Translations under genes and position numbers: made by a program
Notes under the pieces: model-generated
Databases searched by the model: none
Told to the model about the DNA's origin: nothing
Seen by the model: the letters and a program-made list of their open reading frames with translations, nothing else
Shown: positions 44,165 to 53,428 of the stretch, piece after piece
How the letters are laid out: each line of letters starts with the position of its first letter
Numbering within the stretch: position 1 is the stretch's first letter
From: Chitinophaga terrae (ex Kim and Jung 2007)
GTDB lineage: Bacteria; Bacteroidota; Bacteroidia; Chitinophagales; Chitinophagaceae
Direction of reading: 5' to 3'
Length of the DNA stretch: 64,000 bases
NCBI RefSeq assembly: GCF_900107795.1
Contig: NZ_FNRL01000013.1
Location: forward strand, 1-64,000

Positions 44165-45766
44165 TCAGATCACCGGCGCTGCTGCCAGGATCTCTTCATC
44201 CGCCGCTGAAGCGTATTTTTCGAAATTCCGGATAAATTTCTCCGCCAGCCCCTTCAGTTTTGTATCGTACGCGGCTTTGTCTTCCCAGGTATCACGCGGG
44301 TCAAGGATTTCGGATGGGATTCCCGGACAGTTGTCAGGGATCGCGAACCCGAATACCGCCTGCCTGTGATAGCTTACGTTGTCCAGCCTGCCTGTTAATG
44401 CGGCTGTGATCAGCGCCCTGGTGTAACATAAGCGGATCCGGCTGCCTATACCGTGCGGACCGCCTGTCCACCCGGTGTTCACCAGCCATACCCTTACATC
44501 CTGGGTATGCATTTTTTCGCCCAGCATCTGTGCATACGCTGCGGGATGTAAGGGTAGGAAAGGAGCGCCGAAACATGCGCTAAAGGTGGATGTTGGTTCT
44601 GTTACTCCAGCTTCGGTACCTGCTACCTTGGCTGTATAGCCGGAAATAAACTGGTACATGGCCTGGCCTGGCGTCAGCCTGGCGATAGGAGGTAAAACTC
44701 CGGACGCGTCGCAGGTCAGGAAAAATATATTTTTAGGGATATTGCCGATAGCAGGGACCTGTGCGTTGCTGATAAATTCCAGCGGGTAGGATACCCTTGT
44801 ATTTTCGGTGATAGACTTATCAGCGTAGTTCACTTCGTCGGTGCCTTCGAAGAAGGTTACATTTTCAAGCAATGCTCCTTTCCTGATGGCGGCATAGATC
44901 TGCGGTTCCTTTTCTTCTGAAAGATCTATTACTTTGGCATAACAGCCTCCTTCAAAATTGAAAATACCTGAAGATGTCCAGCCATGCTCGTCGTCGCCTA
45001 TCAGTTTCCTGGAAGGGTCGGCGCTCAGGGTTGTTTTACCTGTACCGCTCAGTCCAAAGAATACGGCGGTATCGCCATCTTCTCCGATGTTGGCAGAACA
45101 GTGCATGCTTAATACCTGCCTGTCGTGCGGCAGAATGTAGTTAAGTACAGTGAAGATACCTTTTTTGATTTCCCCCGTATAGGCGCTGCCTCCTATAATT
45201 ATTACCTTCTTTGTAAAATTGACAACAGAGAAATTTTTCTGGCGGGTGCCGTCGGTTGCCGGATCTGCCACGCAACCGGGAGCCTGGATAACTACCCAGT
45301 CTGTATCCTGTGTTGCCAGCTCGTCTTCTGTTGGTCTTAAGAACATATTATAGGCAAACAGGCTAGACCATGGCAGGGAGGTGATCACTTTAATGTTCAC
45401 GCGGAAGTCCTGGTCTGCACAGGCATAGCAATCGCGTACCCATACTTCTTTTCCTGTAAAGTATTTTGTGATCTTGCTGTAAAGGCGGTCAAAATGTTCT
45501 TCAGAGATTGGATTGTTAAACTCGTTCCAGTTAACAGTGTTCGTTGTGATGGCGTCTTTTACTATAAACTTGTCTTTGGGGCTGCGGCCGGTGTATTCAC
45601 CGGTATTAACCGCCAGCGCACCATTGTCGGCATATTTTCCTTGCTTACGGGCAACTGATTGCTCCGCCAGTTCGACAGGAGATAGCTGGTAGAAAACACG
45701 GGATGCGTTTTCTATTCCCAGTGCTCTCAGGTCAGCAACAGGATTCCTTACGCTACTCATTTGCAT
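44165..45766 (-). CDS. pckA: ATP-dependent phosphoenolpyruvate carboxykinase
   Basis: A 533-residue enzyme that converts oxaloacetate and ATP to PEP and CO2 at the start of gluconeogenesis. Diagnostic: NTGEYTGRSPKDKFI, the kinase-2-like GGSAYTGEIKKGIF, the P-loop FFGLSGTGKTTLSADP, and LIGDDEHGW. The ATG at 45766 was taken, with a second ATG at 45760 equally possible; an upstream TTG would lie within the promoter box and is unlikely. Confidence 0.95.
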   Translation of the reverse strand: MQMSSVRNPVADLRALGIENASRVFYQLSPVELAEQSVARKQGKYADNGALAVNTGEYTGRSPKDKFIVKDAITTNTVNWNEFNNPISEEHFDRLYSKITKYFTGKEVWVRDCYACADQDFRVNIKVITSLPWSSLFAYNMFLRPTEDELATQDTDWVVIQAPGCVADPATDGTRQKNFSVVNFTKKVIIIGGSAYTGEIKKGIFTVLNYILPHDRQVLSMHCSANIGEDGDTAVFFGLSGTGKTTLSADPSRKLIGDDEHGWTSSGIFNFEGGCYAKVIDLSEEKEPQIYAAIRKGALLENVTFFEGTDEVNYADKSITENTRVSYPLEFISNAQVPAIGNIPKNIFFLTCDASGVLPPIARLTPGQAMYQFISGYTAKVAGTEAGVTEPTSTFSACFGAPFLPLHPAAYAQMLGEKMHTQDVRVWLVNTGWTGGPHGIGSRIRLCYTRALITAALTGRLDNVSYHRQAVFGFAIPDNCPGIPSEILDPRDTWEDKAAYDTKLKGLAEKFIRNFEKYASAADEEILAAAPVI

Positions 45767-45793
45767 AAAAGCAAGATTGTTTTGGTGTATGAG

Positions 45794-45801
45794 CAAAGCT
45801 A
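45794..45801 (-). promoter_or_regulatory. Promoter -7 box for pckA
   Basis: TAGCTTTG on the minus strand matches TAnnTTTG, 27 bases before the ATG at 45766. Confidence 0.5.
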
Positions 45802-46051
45802 TGACTTTTTTGATATTGTCAAATTTAAACCCCCTTAACTCGTTAAAATTTAGAAATTAACAATCAAAATGCCCTGCTTTATTAAGATCTTTTTAAGATG
45901 GCAGGTTTTCGTTGCAGGATCGAATGCGTAGTTTTGCTGAATTTTCGATTTGTCAATTTATCCTGCACTGAATCCGCATTAACCTGGTTGCCAGACAGCC
46001 TTTTTCTGCTCCGTTTATAAGCGACCGGGTCCCGAAGTGCAAAAATTTACC

Positions 46052-46059
46052 TAGGTTTG
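46052..46059 (+). promoter_or_regulatory. Promoter -7 box for pepP
   Basis: TAGGTTTG matches TAnnTTTG, 25 bases before the ATG. The rest of the 45802-46051 gap shows no gene or RNA. Confidence 0.5.
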
Positions 46060-46084
46060 GACCATCATTAGAAACAAAAGAGAT

Positions 46085-47377
46085 ATGAAAAATCTGCCTT
46101 TAGATCCGCAGTTGTTCGTTAAGAACCGTGAACGTTTCGTGGCAAAGATGCAGCCACACAGTATAGCTATTATCAACTCCAACGATGAACTGCCGACAAA
46201 TGGTGACGCGCTTTACAAGTTTAAGCAGAACTCTGATCTGTACTGGCTTACAGGTATAGAACAGGAAGATACAATGGTGATCTTTTATCCTGATAACCCT
46301 GATCCTAAATATCGTGAAGTATTGGTGCTGGTTCGACCTAACGAGTTGAAGGAAAAGTGGGATGGACACAGGTTGCGTAAAGATGAAGCCTATGCCGTTT
46401 CAGGCATGAGCACCGTGGTATGGCTGGACAGCCTGGATGCATTACTACAGCAATGGATCCATGAAGCCACTAATATTTACCTGAATACAAACGAAAATAA
46501 CCGTAAATCAAACCTGGTACCGGTAAGGGATTACCGCTACGCACAGGAAATGAAACTCCGCTACCCGTTGCACAACTACCTGCGCGCGGCGCCTATCTTT
46601 AAAGAGCTGCGTTCTTCCAAAACGCCTGAAGAGATCCAGGTAATGCAGGTAGCCATGGATATTACGGAAAAGACCTTCCGCCGCCTGCTGAAATTCATCA
46701 AGCCGGGGGTAGGAGAACATGAGATCCATGCTGAGATCATGCACGAATTCCTCCGCAACCGCGCCAATGGCGAGGCTTATGGTTCTATCATTGCTTCAGG
46801 CGACCGCGCCCGCACGCTGCACTATGTAGCTAACAACCAGGAATGTAAAGCCGGCGAACTGGTATTGATGGACTTCGGCGCTGAATATGGCGGTTACAAT
46901 GCAGACCTTACCCGTACTGTTCCGGTAAGCGGCAAGTTTACACCCCGCCAGAAAGAGGTATACAACGCCTGCCTGCATCTGCACAACTATGCAAAAAACA
47001 TCCTGAAACCAGGGCTAACCATTGGCAAATACCACGAAATGGTGGGCGAAGAGGCTACCAGGGAGTTCATTAAACTGGGACTGCTTACAGAAGCAGATGT
47101 TAAGAACCAGGATCCTGAAGTACCTGCTTACCGCAAATACCTCTACCATGGTATTTCGCACCACCTGGGAGTGGATGTACACGACCTTGGGCCTTCCTTC
47201 TACCAGCCGATTCCTGAAGGCGCTGTGCTGACAGTAGAACCGGGTATTTATATAGAACAGGAGCAAATGGGTATCCGTATTGAGAACAATATCTGGGTGA
47301 AATCATCCGGTAATGTGGATCTCATGAAGAACATACCTATTACGGTTGAGGAAATTGAAGCGCTCATGAACGCCTGA
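46085..47377 (+). CDS. pepP: Xaa-Pro aminopeptidase (aminopeptidase P)
   Basis: A 430-residue metallopeptidase that removes the first residue before proline. The N-terminal creatinase-like domain (about 1-165) has LYWLTGIEQEDTMVI. The pita-bread catalytic domain holds the five dimanganese ligands: Asp in LMDFGAEYGGYNADLTRT (two), His in HGISHHLGVDVHD, Glu in LTVEPGIYIE, and Glu in GIRIENNIWV. Cytoplasmic; no signal peptide. pssA follows 94 bases later. Confidence 0.93.
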   Translation: MKNLPLDPQLFVKNRERFVAKMQPHSIAIINSNDELPTNGDALYKFKQNSDLYWLTGIEQEDTMVIFYPDNPDPKYREVLVLVRPNELKEKWDGHRLRKDEAYAVSGMSTVVWLDSLDALLQQWIHEATNIYLNTNENNRKSNLVPVRDYRYAQEMKLRYPLHNYLRAAPIFKELRSSKTPEEIQVMQVAMDITEKTFRRLLKFIKPGVGEHEIHAEIMHEFLRNRANGEAYGSIIASGDRARTLHYVANNQECKAGELVLMDFGAEYGGYNADLTRTVPVSGKFTPRQKEVYNACLHLHNYAKNILKPGLTIGKYHEMVGEEATREFIKLGLLTEADVKNQDPEVPAYRKYLYHGISHHLGVDVHDLGPSFYQPIPEGAVLTVEPGIYIEQEQMGIRIENNIWVKSSGNVDLMKNIPITVEEIEALMNA

Positions 47378-47471
47378 TTTTAAAAAAATTATGATATAAG
47401 GATGCAGGAGTTTTGGATTAAGTATATCTTGATGCAAAATTTGCTGCATCTTTCTATTTAAAAATCTGTTA

Positions 47472-48242
47472 ATGAAACAACTACCCAATATTCTTACCCT
47501 ATCTAACCTTTTTTGCGGTGCATTGGCCATTATCTGCGTACTATATGCACCGGAATACAGAGCTGAAATTAACGGAACCGACTATACGGTGATCACGCCC
47601 GAGCCTATCTACTGGGCTTCTATCCTGGTTGTAATTGCGGGGATTTTTGATTTTTTTGATGGAATGGCGGCCCGTTTGCTGAAGGTGCAGGGCCCGATGG
47701 GTAAGGAATTAGATTCGCTGGCCGATGTAGTGACCTTTGGAGTAGTTCCCGGTATGATGTTATACAGGTTGCTGAGAAGCGCTTATTACCAGTCGCCCGA
47801 CGTATTCGAGGTGTCGTTGTTCAACCTGGCGCCGGCCTTGCTGGTACCATGTTTCGCTGCCTACAGGCTGGCTAAATTCAACATAGATACCCGACAGTCG
47901 GAGAATTTCATAGGCGTACCCACACCGGCAGTTGCCTTGCTGGTAGCATCTTTCCCGCTGATCGTGCTGTTCAATCCTTTCAATCTCGCCTCCTGGCTGC
48001 AGAATATCTGGGTATTGTATGTGATCATTGCCCTGCTTTGCTACCTCATGGTAGCCGAAATCCCGATGATCAGCCTGAAATTCAAGAACCGGAGCATGGC
48101 CGATAACTGGCCCCGTTTTTTACTGATCCTGCTTACCATAGTGAGTATCCCGGTATTAAAATTCGCCGCAGTTCCATTTATTTTTATTGTATATGTGCTG
48201 CTGTCGTTGATCGTACCGCCTAAAGTGACGGCAAAATCCTGA
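47472..48242 (+). CDS. pssA: CDP-diacylglycerol-serine O-phosphatidyltransferase
   Basis: A 256-residue inner-membrane enzyme making phosphatidylserine, the precursor of phosphatidylethanolamine. The CDP-alcohol phosphotransferase motif D-G-x2-A-R-x8-G-x3-D-x3-D is fully present, from DGMAARLLKVQ through GKELDSLADV. PNILTLSNLFCGALA at the N terminus is typical of type II PssA. About seven hydrophobic segments. Transcribed with or after pepP. Confidence 0.93.
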   Translation: MKQLPNILTLSNLFCGALAIICVLYAPEYRAEINGTDYTVITPEPIYWASILVVIAGIFDFFDGMAARLLKVQGPMGKELDSLADVVTFGVVPGMMLYRLLRSAYYQSPDVFEVSLFNLAPALLVPCFAAYRLAKFNIDTRQSENFIGVPTPAVALLVASFPLIVLFNPFNLASWLQNIWVLYVIIALLCYLMVAEIPMISLKFKNRSMADNWPRFLLILLTIVSIPVLKFAAVPFIFIVYVLLSLIVPPKVTAKS

Positions 48243-48282
48243 TCAACACGCTAAAAATCCAAGAATTCCAAAATTTTTGATG

Positions 48283-48290
48283 TAGGTTTG
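48283..48290 (+). promoter_or_regulatory. Promoter -7 box for purS
   Basis: TAGGTTTG matches TAnnTTTG, 19 bases before the purS ATG. Confidence 0.5.
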
Positions 48291-48309
48291 CGGCAAAATT
48301 TCTAATAAA

Positions 48310-48555
48310 ATGACATTTACTGCACTTATCAATGTGATGCCGCTGAAAGAATTATTGGACCCTCAGGGTAAAGCTGTACTGGGTGGTCTCATGAATCTTG
48401 GAATGGGCCAGGTGCAAGATGTGCGGATTGGTAAGCACATTACGCTTCAAATTGAAGCCGCCAGCCAGGAAGAAGCAAAACAAATCGCTGAAAATGCCTG
48501 CCAGAAACTGCTGGCAAACCAGGTAATGGAATCTTTCGAAGTAACAATACAATAA
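48310..48555 (+). CDS. purS: Phosphoribosylformylglycinamidine synthase subunit PurS
   Basis: An 81-residue PurS, the small structural subunit of the three-part FGAM synthase (PurS, PurL, PurQ) in purine synthesis. Typical are MPLKELLDPQGKAVLGGLMNLG, VQDVRIGKHITLQIE and ANQVMESFEV at the end. purL and purQ are not in the window. It is flanked by its own promoter box and a hairpin terminator. Confidence 0.92.
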   Translation: MTFTALINVMPLKELLDPQGKAVLGGLMNLGMGQVQDVRIGKHITLQIEAASQEEAKQIAENACQKLLANQVMESFEVTIQ

Positions 48556-48575
48556 TTGCTTCCAGGCAATTTTTT

Positions 48576-48615
48576 TAAGAGCGCAGCGGAGAGAAGATCT
48601 TCCCTTGCGCTCTTA
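48576..48615 (+). terminator. Hairpin between purS and rsmI
   Basis: TAAGAGCGCA (48576-48585) pairs perfectly with TGCGCTCTTA (48606-48615), and the loop contains the palindrome GAAGATCTTC. The T-rich run lies on the upstream side, so it may act mainly on leftward transcripts or as an mRNA end stabiliser. Confidence 0.6.
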
Positions 48616-48649
48616 CTTATCTTCACACCAGTGAGGCAACCGGCTGATC

Positions 48650-49318
48650 ATGAAATTATATATCGTTCCATCTCCGATAGGTAATCTTGCAGATATCACT
48701 TACAGGGCTGTTAAAGTACTGGAAGAGGCCGACCTTGTACTGGCCGAAGATACCCGTACATCAGGGGTGTTGCTGAAACATTACCAGATCAATAAGCCGG
48801 TAACTCCCTATCATCAGCATAACGAACATAAGATCACCCAGCACCTGGTGCAGCAACTGCAGGAAGGCAAAACAATGGCCCTCCTTACAGATGCCGGCAC
48901 TCCCGGCGTTTCCGACCCCGGTTTTTTACTGGTGAGGGAATGTACCCGTGCAGGCGTGCCTGTGGAATGCCTCCCCGGCGCCACCGCTTTTGTTCCTGCC
49001 CTTGTTAACAGCGGCATTCCCATGAACCGCTTCGCTTTTGAAGGTTTTCTTCCCCTGAAAAAAGGCCGCCATACCCTCTTAACTCAACTAGCCACAGAAG
49101 AACGCACCATCGTGTTCTACGAATCGCCCATGCGCCTTGTTAAAACGCTGGCAGACCTTATCCAGTATTTCGGCCCCGACCGCCCTTGCAGCGTAAGCCG
49201 CGAACTCACGAAACTTTTCGAAGAAAACAAACGGGGAAGCCTGCAGGAAGTGCATGACTATTTCTCACAAAAAAGCGTTAAAGGCGAAATTGTAGTAGTA
49301 GTGCAGGGATTATCGTAA
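48650..49318 (+). CDS. rsmI: 16S rRNA (cytidine-1402-2'-O)-methyltransferase
   Basis: A 222-residue SAM-dependent methyltransferase of the tetrapyrrole-methylase fold. Signatures: LYIVPSPIGNLADITYRAVKVL, LVLAEDTRTSGVLLKHY, LLTDAGTPGVSDPG, ECLPGATAFVPALV and VFYESPMRLVKTL. It modifies C1402 of 16S rRNA. It is shorter than the E. coli enzyme, lacking the C-terminal extension, which is common in Bacteroidota. Confidence 0.94.
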   Translation: MKLYIVPSPIGNLADITYRAVKVLEEADLVLAEDTRTSGVLLKHYQINKPVTPYHQHNEHKITQHLVQQLQEGKTMALLTDAGTPGVSDPGFLLVRECTRAGVPVECLPGATAFVPALVNSGIPMNRFAFEGFLPLKKGRHTLLTQLATEERTIVFYESPMRLVKTLADLIQYFGPDRPCSVSRELTKLFEENKRGSLQEVHDYFSQKSVKGEIVVVVQGLS

Positions 49319-49337
49319 TTTACGGGAAATCGCTTTC

Positions 49338-50399
49338 ATGAAACCCGGAGATCTTATCGCACATCGACTGATCAACCATCAACTTCTTTCTTCCACATTT
49401 AAACATCCAAAAGAACTGGTGAGCTGGATGACAGCTATCCAGGCGCAGGAATTTGCCAGTTGCCAATGGGCGCTGGGAGCCCGTTTGCCGCATTTAAAAA
49501 TAACCGATGTCCAGGCTGCGTTAGCAGAAAACGTTATTGTACGAACCACCGCTTTGCGGGGTACCCTGCACCTGGTAGCGGCAACGGATATACGCTGGAT
49601 CACCGGGCTTGTAGCCCCGGCCATGAGAACGAAGATGGGCAGCAGGCGCCGGCAGCTGGAAATGGATGATAGATTCCTCAACAAAGCCCTTAAAACAATA
49701 GAAAAAGCCCTGAAAGGAAAACAGGTGCTCTCCCGCAACGAACTGGCAGAGGTGCTGCAACGGAACAAGGTAAAGACCGACGACGGCAGGATGAACCATA
49801 TCCTCTACGAGGCGGCATTGTCGGGCATTATCTGTAATGCGCCTGCCAAAGGCGATTATATGTTGCTGGAAGAATGGATACCGCCGGCTCCCGCCATCAG
49901 CAAGCCGCAGGCATTAAAGAAACTGGCGGCAGGATATTTTGCCAGCCATGGCCCCGCTACCCTGGCCGATTTTACAGCATGGTCGGGCCTTTCGGCTACC
50001 GACGCAAAAGCCGGGTTAGCAGCCGTACAGCACGAGTTAACAGCTGTTGAAATAAACGGCGCGCAATACTGGAGTGTTCCCGCTCCCGTTACTCAGCAAT
50101 CATCGGCCTTCCTGTTACCTGCCTTCGACGAATACTTCATCGGGTATAAAGACCGCAGCATGCTGGCAGATGCTGCGTACGTAAAGCAGATAATGACCGT
50201 AAACGGTATCTTTAATCCTATAATGTTGCTTGATGGGCGGATAGTAGGATTGTGGAAAAGGACCATCGATAAAAAAGGAATAGAGCTGAGCCTGGCGCCA
50301 TTTGAGAAACTAAAGAAGAAGGAACTGAAAGCGTTTGAACCGGAGGCGGAGCGCTTCGCTGACTTTATGCAGCTGCCCCTGAATCGTTTGACCATGTAA
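49338..50399 (+). CDS. Winged-helix DNA glycosylase-like protein, AlkZ/YcaQ family
   Basis: A 353-residue protein of the three-winged-helix family that includes the interstrand-crosslink glycosylase AlkZ and E. coli YcaQ. The catalytic-type motif is AIQAQEFASCQWALGARL with Gln35-Ala-Gln37, the QxQ form seen in AlkZ rather than the QxD form of YcaQ. VRTTALRGTLHLVAATDIRW and LLPAFDEYFIGYKDR are further conserved blocks. It probably removes bulky or crosslinked alkyl bases. It follows rsmI by 19 bases. Confidence 0.82.
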   Translation: MKPGDLIAHRLINHQLLSSTFKHPKELVSWMTAIQAQEFASCQWALGARLPHLKITDVQAALAENVIVRTTALRGTLHLVAATDIRWITGLVAPAMRTKMGSRRRQLEMDDRFLNKALKTIEKALKGKQVLSRNELAEVLQRNKVKTDDGRMNHILYEAALSGIICNAPAKGDYMLLEEWIPPAPAISKPQALKKLAAGYFASHGPATLADFTAWSGLSATDAKAGLAAVQHELTAVEINGAQYWSVPAPVTQQSSAFLLPAFDEYFIGYKDRSMLADAAYVKQIMTVNGIFNPIMLLDGRIVGLWKRTIDKKGIELSLAPFEKLKKKELKAFEPEAERFADFMQLPLNRLTM

Positions 50400-50474
50400 G
50401 CAACCAGTTATCAAGTTTGTAGTGTTGCCAGTGGCAAAATGTTTATTTTAGCTGTTTAATCAAAACGTGAAGGA

Positions 50475-52364
50475 ATGAAGTTTCGGGTTACAACGGCATA
50501 CCTGGCAGCATTTGCAGCGCTGGCCGGGGCCTGGTCGCAGGCTCACGCACAGTCTGACCGCTGGCAGCAACGTGTGAAATACACGATGGATATCCAGGTA
50601 GACGCTCCTGCTAATCAATTCAAAGGAAAACAACATCTGGAGTATTTCAACAACTCTCCGGATACGCTGAAGAAAGTCTTCTATCATCTTTACTGGAACG
50701 CATTTCAGCCTAACAGCATGATGGATGTGAGAAGCCGTGAACTGGGGAAAATTGCCATAGGCAGAGACAGAAGCGGAAATATAAGATATGATTGGGACGC
50801 AAGGGTTCGCGACCGCATTTCCAAGCTGAAACCTGATGAAATAGGTTACCAGAAGATCATCTCTCTCACCAAAGATGGAAAACCCCAACAGTTCAAGGTT
50901 GTAGAAACTATCCTGGAAGTGCAGCTGGACAAGCCTATCCTGCCGCATTCCAAAGCGGTGTTCGATATGGAATTTGAATCGCAGGTTCCTGTACAGATCC
51001 GAAGAAGCGGCCGCAATAACTCCGAAGGTGTGGATTTCTCCATGTCGCAGTGGTATCCAAAAATGTGTGAATATGATTACGAAGGATGGCATCCTACTCC
51101 CTACATTGCCCGCGAGTTTTACGGCGTATGGGGAGATTATGATGTGAAGATCACCATCGACAAAAAATATGTCATCGGCGGTACCGGTTACCTGCAGAAT
51201 CCTAATGAGATCGGCCACGGATATGAAACACCTGGCGTTAAAGTGAACCGCCCGGCAGGAGATAAGCTGACCTGGCATTTTATTGCGCCTAATGTGCATG
51301 ATTTCATGTGGGCGGCAGACCCGGACTATAAGCATATTACCCAGAAGGTTGATGGTTTTACCGCGCATTTCTTTTACCTGGAAAACGATACTACGCGCAA
51401 AACCTGGCCGCAACTGGCAAAAATGATCCCTGCTGCATACGCCTATATCAAAGCGCATTACGGGGCATATCCTTACCAGCAATACTCTTTCATCCAGGGA
51501 GGCGATGGCGGTATGGAATACCCAATGGCTACACTGATCATGGGCAACGGGAAAATGGACGGCCTGTACGGGGTAGCGATGCACGAATGGATGCACAGCT
51601 GGTACCAGGGAATGCTGGCAACCAACGAAAGCCTGTACCCCTGGATGGATGAAGGATTTACCACTTTCGCCGAAAACAATGTGATCCACAATACGATCGA
51701 TTCCCTGAAAGGCCGTAATGCACAGGCAGATGCCTATAAAGGTTATTTCAACCTGGCAGCCAGCCCCTTCGAAGAACCTGCATCTACTCACTCAGATCAT
51801 TATAACACGAACTATGGCTATAGCCAGTCGGCCTACAACAAAGGCGCAGTGTTCCTGGAGCAACTGGGCTATGTGATCGGCGCACAGAACAGGGATAACG
51901 GCCTGTTGCGCTATTACAACGAATGGCGTTTCAAACATCCTAATGTGAACGATTTTATCAGGGTAATGGAGAAAGAAAGCGGGATTATGTTAGACTGGTA
52001 TAAACAATATTTCATCTATACAACCAAGCATATCGACTATGGCATCGACAGCGTTTATGCCAAAGGAAATAAAACAGTTGTAAGATTGAGGAAAGTTGGG
52101 CTGATGCCTATGCCTGTGGATCTGATGGTGACAGACAAGCATAACAACAAAGTACTGCACTATATTCCGCTGTCTATCATGTTTGGAGAGAAACCGAATG
52201 AGGACCCTTCTGTTAAGCGTGTAGTCGATGAGGTTTGGTTCTGGACCAATCCTACTTACGAAGTGGAAATTGATACGCCGATGAACGAAATACAGTCGCT
52301 GGAAATAGATCCGAGCCAGAGAATGGCGGATGTTGACAGAAGCAATAATAAAGTAGTGGCTTAA
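50475..52364 (+). CDS. M1-family metallopeptidase (exported)
   Basis: A 629-residue zinc aminopeptidase-like protein. Signal peptide about 1-25, ending SQAHAQ. The M1 N-terminal beta domain is followed by the substrate motif GGMEYPMAT, then HEWMHSWYQGMLATNESLYPWMDEGF, which holds the HExxH zinc site and the third ligand Glu. It acts in the periplasm or on the surface and probably trims peptides. It ends shortly before a hairpin terminator. Confidence 0.92.
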   Translation: MKFRVTTAYLAAFAALAGAWSQAHAQSDRWQQRVKYTMDIQVDAPANQFKGKQHLEYFNNSPDTLKKVFYHLYWNAFQPNSMMDVRSRELGKIAIGRDRSGNIRYDWDARVRDRISKLKPDEIGYQKIISLTKDGKPQQFKVVETILEVQLDKPILPHSKAVFDMEFESQVPVQIRRSGRNNSEGVDFSMSQWYPKMCEYDYEGWHPTPYIAREFYGVWGDYDVKITIDKKYVIGGTGYLQNPNEIGHGYETPGVKVNRPAGDKLTWHFIAPNVHDFMWAADPDYKHITQKVDGFTAHFFYLENDTTRKTWPQLAKMIPAAYAYIKAHYGAYPYQQYSFIQGGDGGMEYPMATLIMGNGKMDGLYGVAMHEWMHSWYQGMLATNESLYPWMDEGFTTFAENNVIHNTIDSLKGRNAQADAYKGYFNLAASPFEEPASTHSDHYNTNYGYSQSAYNKGAVFLEQLGYVIGAQNRDNGLLRYYNEWRFKHPNVNDFIRVMEKESGIMLDWYKQYFIYTTKHIDYGIDSVYAKGNKTVVRLRKVGLMPMPVDLMVTDKHNNKVLHYIPLSIMFGEKPNEDPSVKRVVDEVWFWTNPTYEVEIDTPMNEIQSLEIDPSQRMADVDRSNNKVVA

Positions 52365-52371
52365 TAGATTT

Positions 52372-52418
52372 ATGGGTCAGGGTATAATATAACTGTTATT
52401 CCCTGGCCCATTTTTTTT
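52372..52418 (+). terminator. Terminator of the M1 peptidase gene, overlapping the 3' end of the convergent gene
   Basis: ATGGGTCAGGG (52372-52382) pairs with CCCTGGCCCAT (52401-52411), followed by eight T. The stem covers the last codons of the leftward patatin-like gene (stop at 52396). Confidence 0.88.
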
Positions 52419-53397
52419 CGGCAGTTTGTTGCCCTATCTCCAATAACTCTTTCATGGTGCCTGGATCAAATTCCAATCCTCCCATCGGCGCCGGTAGTGC
52501 TTTCTCTGGTTTGATGATATGCAGGTCGATGACCTGTTTGTTTTTGAATGGGTTGTTATCCGTTTCAAAGGCCTGTTCAACAGCTTCGGGGCTCATACCG
52601 CTGTTCAGGAGATTGTTCTTTACCTGCTCCAGGTATTGCAATGTTGTGTTCTGTGCATGGACAAGGCTTATATCTGCGGGGTTTAAGGCCAGGGTATCCT
52701 GGTCTATTTGTCTTTCCAGCAGGTCAACTACATCTTTATAGTAAATGCTTTTATTGATATTCAGGTCCGGGCTGAGTTGAATAACATAAATGCTGGTAGC
52801 GCCTCTTGCAATGGCGAGGCGGATAGGAGAATACAGTTCGCCGCCGGCGGTGAAGTATTGTTGTGCAAATACGCCGGGTACCTTCACTTCTACCGGGGGC
52901 ATGAACACGGGGTTGCTGCAGGCTCCCAGTACTGCTTCCCTGAAGAGATTGACCTCTTCGGTGCGTTGGATGTTGAACACATCTTTGGAGGGCGGTACAT
53001 TGGGGCTGAAATAGGTAATCTGATTGGTTTGCAGGCTTAAAGCTGCAATAAAGATCTCTTTCTCTGTTTTTTTCAATGCATCAAACCGGGCTTCAGTAAA
53101 AATGTTGTTGAGTTTCTGGATAAAGGCAGTATTGTTATAAAGAGAATTACTGCCTGGAAATCGTTGCAGGAGATTGCCTGTATTAATCAGGTCGGCTGTT
53201 CTGTTGAGGGTGAAGAGTTTTTCAAGCAGATTGATTTCGCCTAATGCTGCGAGTGATGTAACAATTGCACTGGTGCCAGTGCCGCAGAAGATGTCGAATT
53301 GCTGTGGGGAGGGTTGTGAATATATGTATTTCAAAACTCCTACTGCAAAGGCAGCCCTTGAACCACCGCCGCAAAGGACTAATGCAGTTTTAGCCAT
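52396..53397 (-). CDS. Patatin-like protein with degraded catalytic residues
   Basis: A 333-residue patatin-fold protein. The oxyanion-type loop LVLCGGGSRAAFAVGVLKYI is present. The nucleophile elbow reads GTGTSAI (Ser43) where active enzymes have G-x-S-x-G, so the last Gly is Ile. The dyad Asp, normally in a DGG/DGA motif, is replaced: the protein reads YFTAGGELYSPI with Ala184. It is therefore probably not an active phospholipase, although the frame is intact and the protein may bind lipids. Cytoplasmic, no signal peptide. Confidence 0.8.
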   Translation of the reverse strand: MAKTALVLCGGGSRAAFAVGVLKYIYSQPSPQQFDIFCGTGTSAIVTSLAALGEINLLEKLFTLNRTADLINTGNLLQRFPGSNSLYNNTAFIQKLNNIFTEARFDALKKTEKEIFIAALSLQTNQITYFSPNVPPSKDVFNIQRTEEVNLFREAVLGACSNPVFMPPVEVKVPGVFAQQYFTAGGELYSPIRLAIARGATSIYVIQLSPDLNINKSIYYKDVVDLLERQIDQDTLALNPADISLVHAQNTTLQYLEQVKNNLLNSGMSPEAVEQAFETDNNPFKNKQVIDLHIIKPEKALPAPMGGLEFDPGTMKELLEIGQQTAEKKWARE

Positions 53398-53428
53398 TGG
53401 ATAATCAGTTACGCTCTCTCTAATTTAA

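Noticed and set aside
50460..51791. 443-residue minus-strand frame opposite the M1 peptidase
   Set aside because: The plus-strand gene has clear catalytic motifs; this antisense frame has none.
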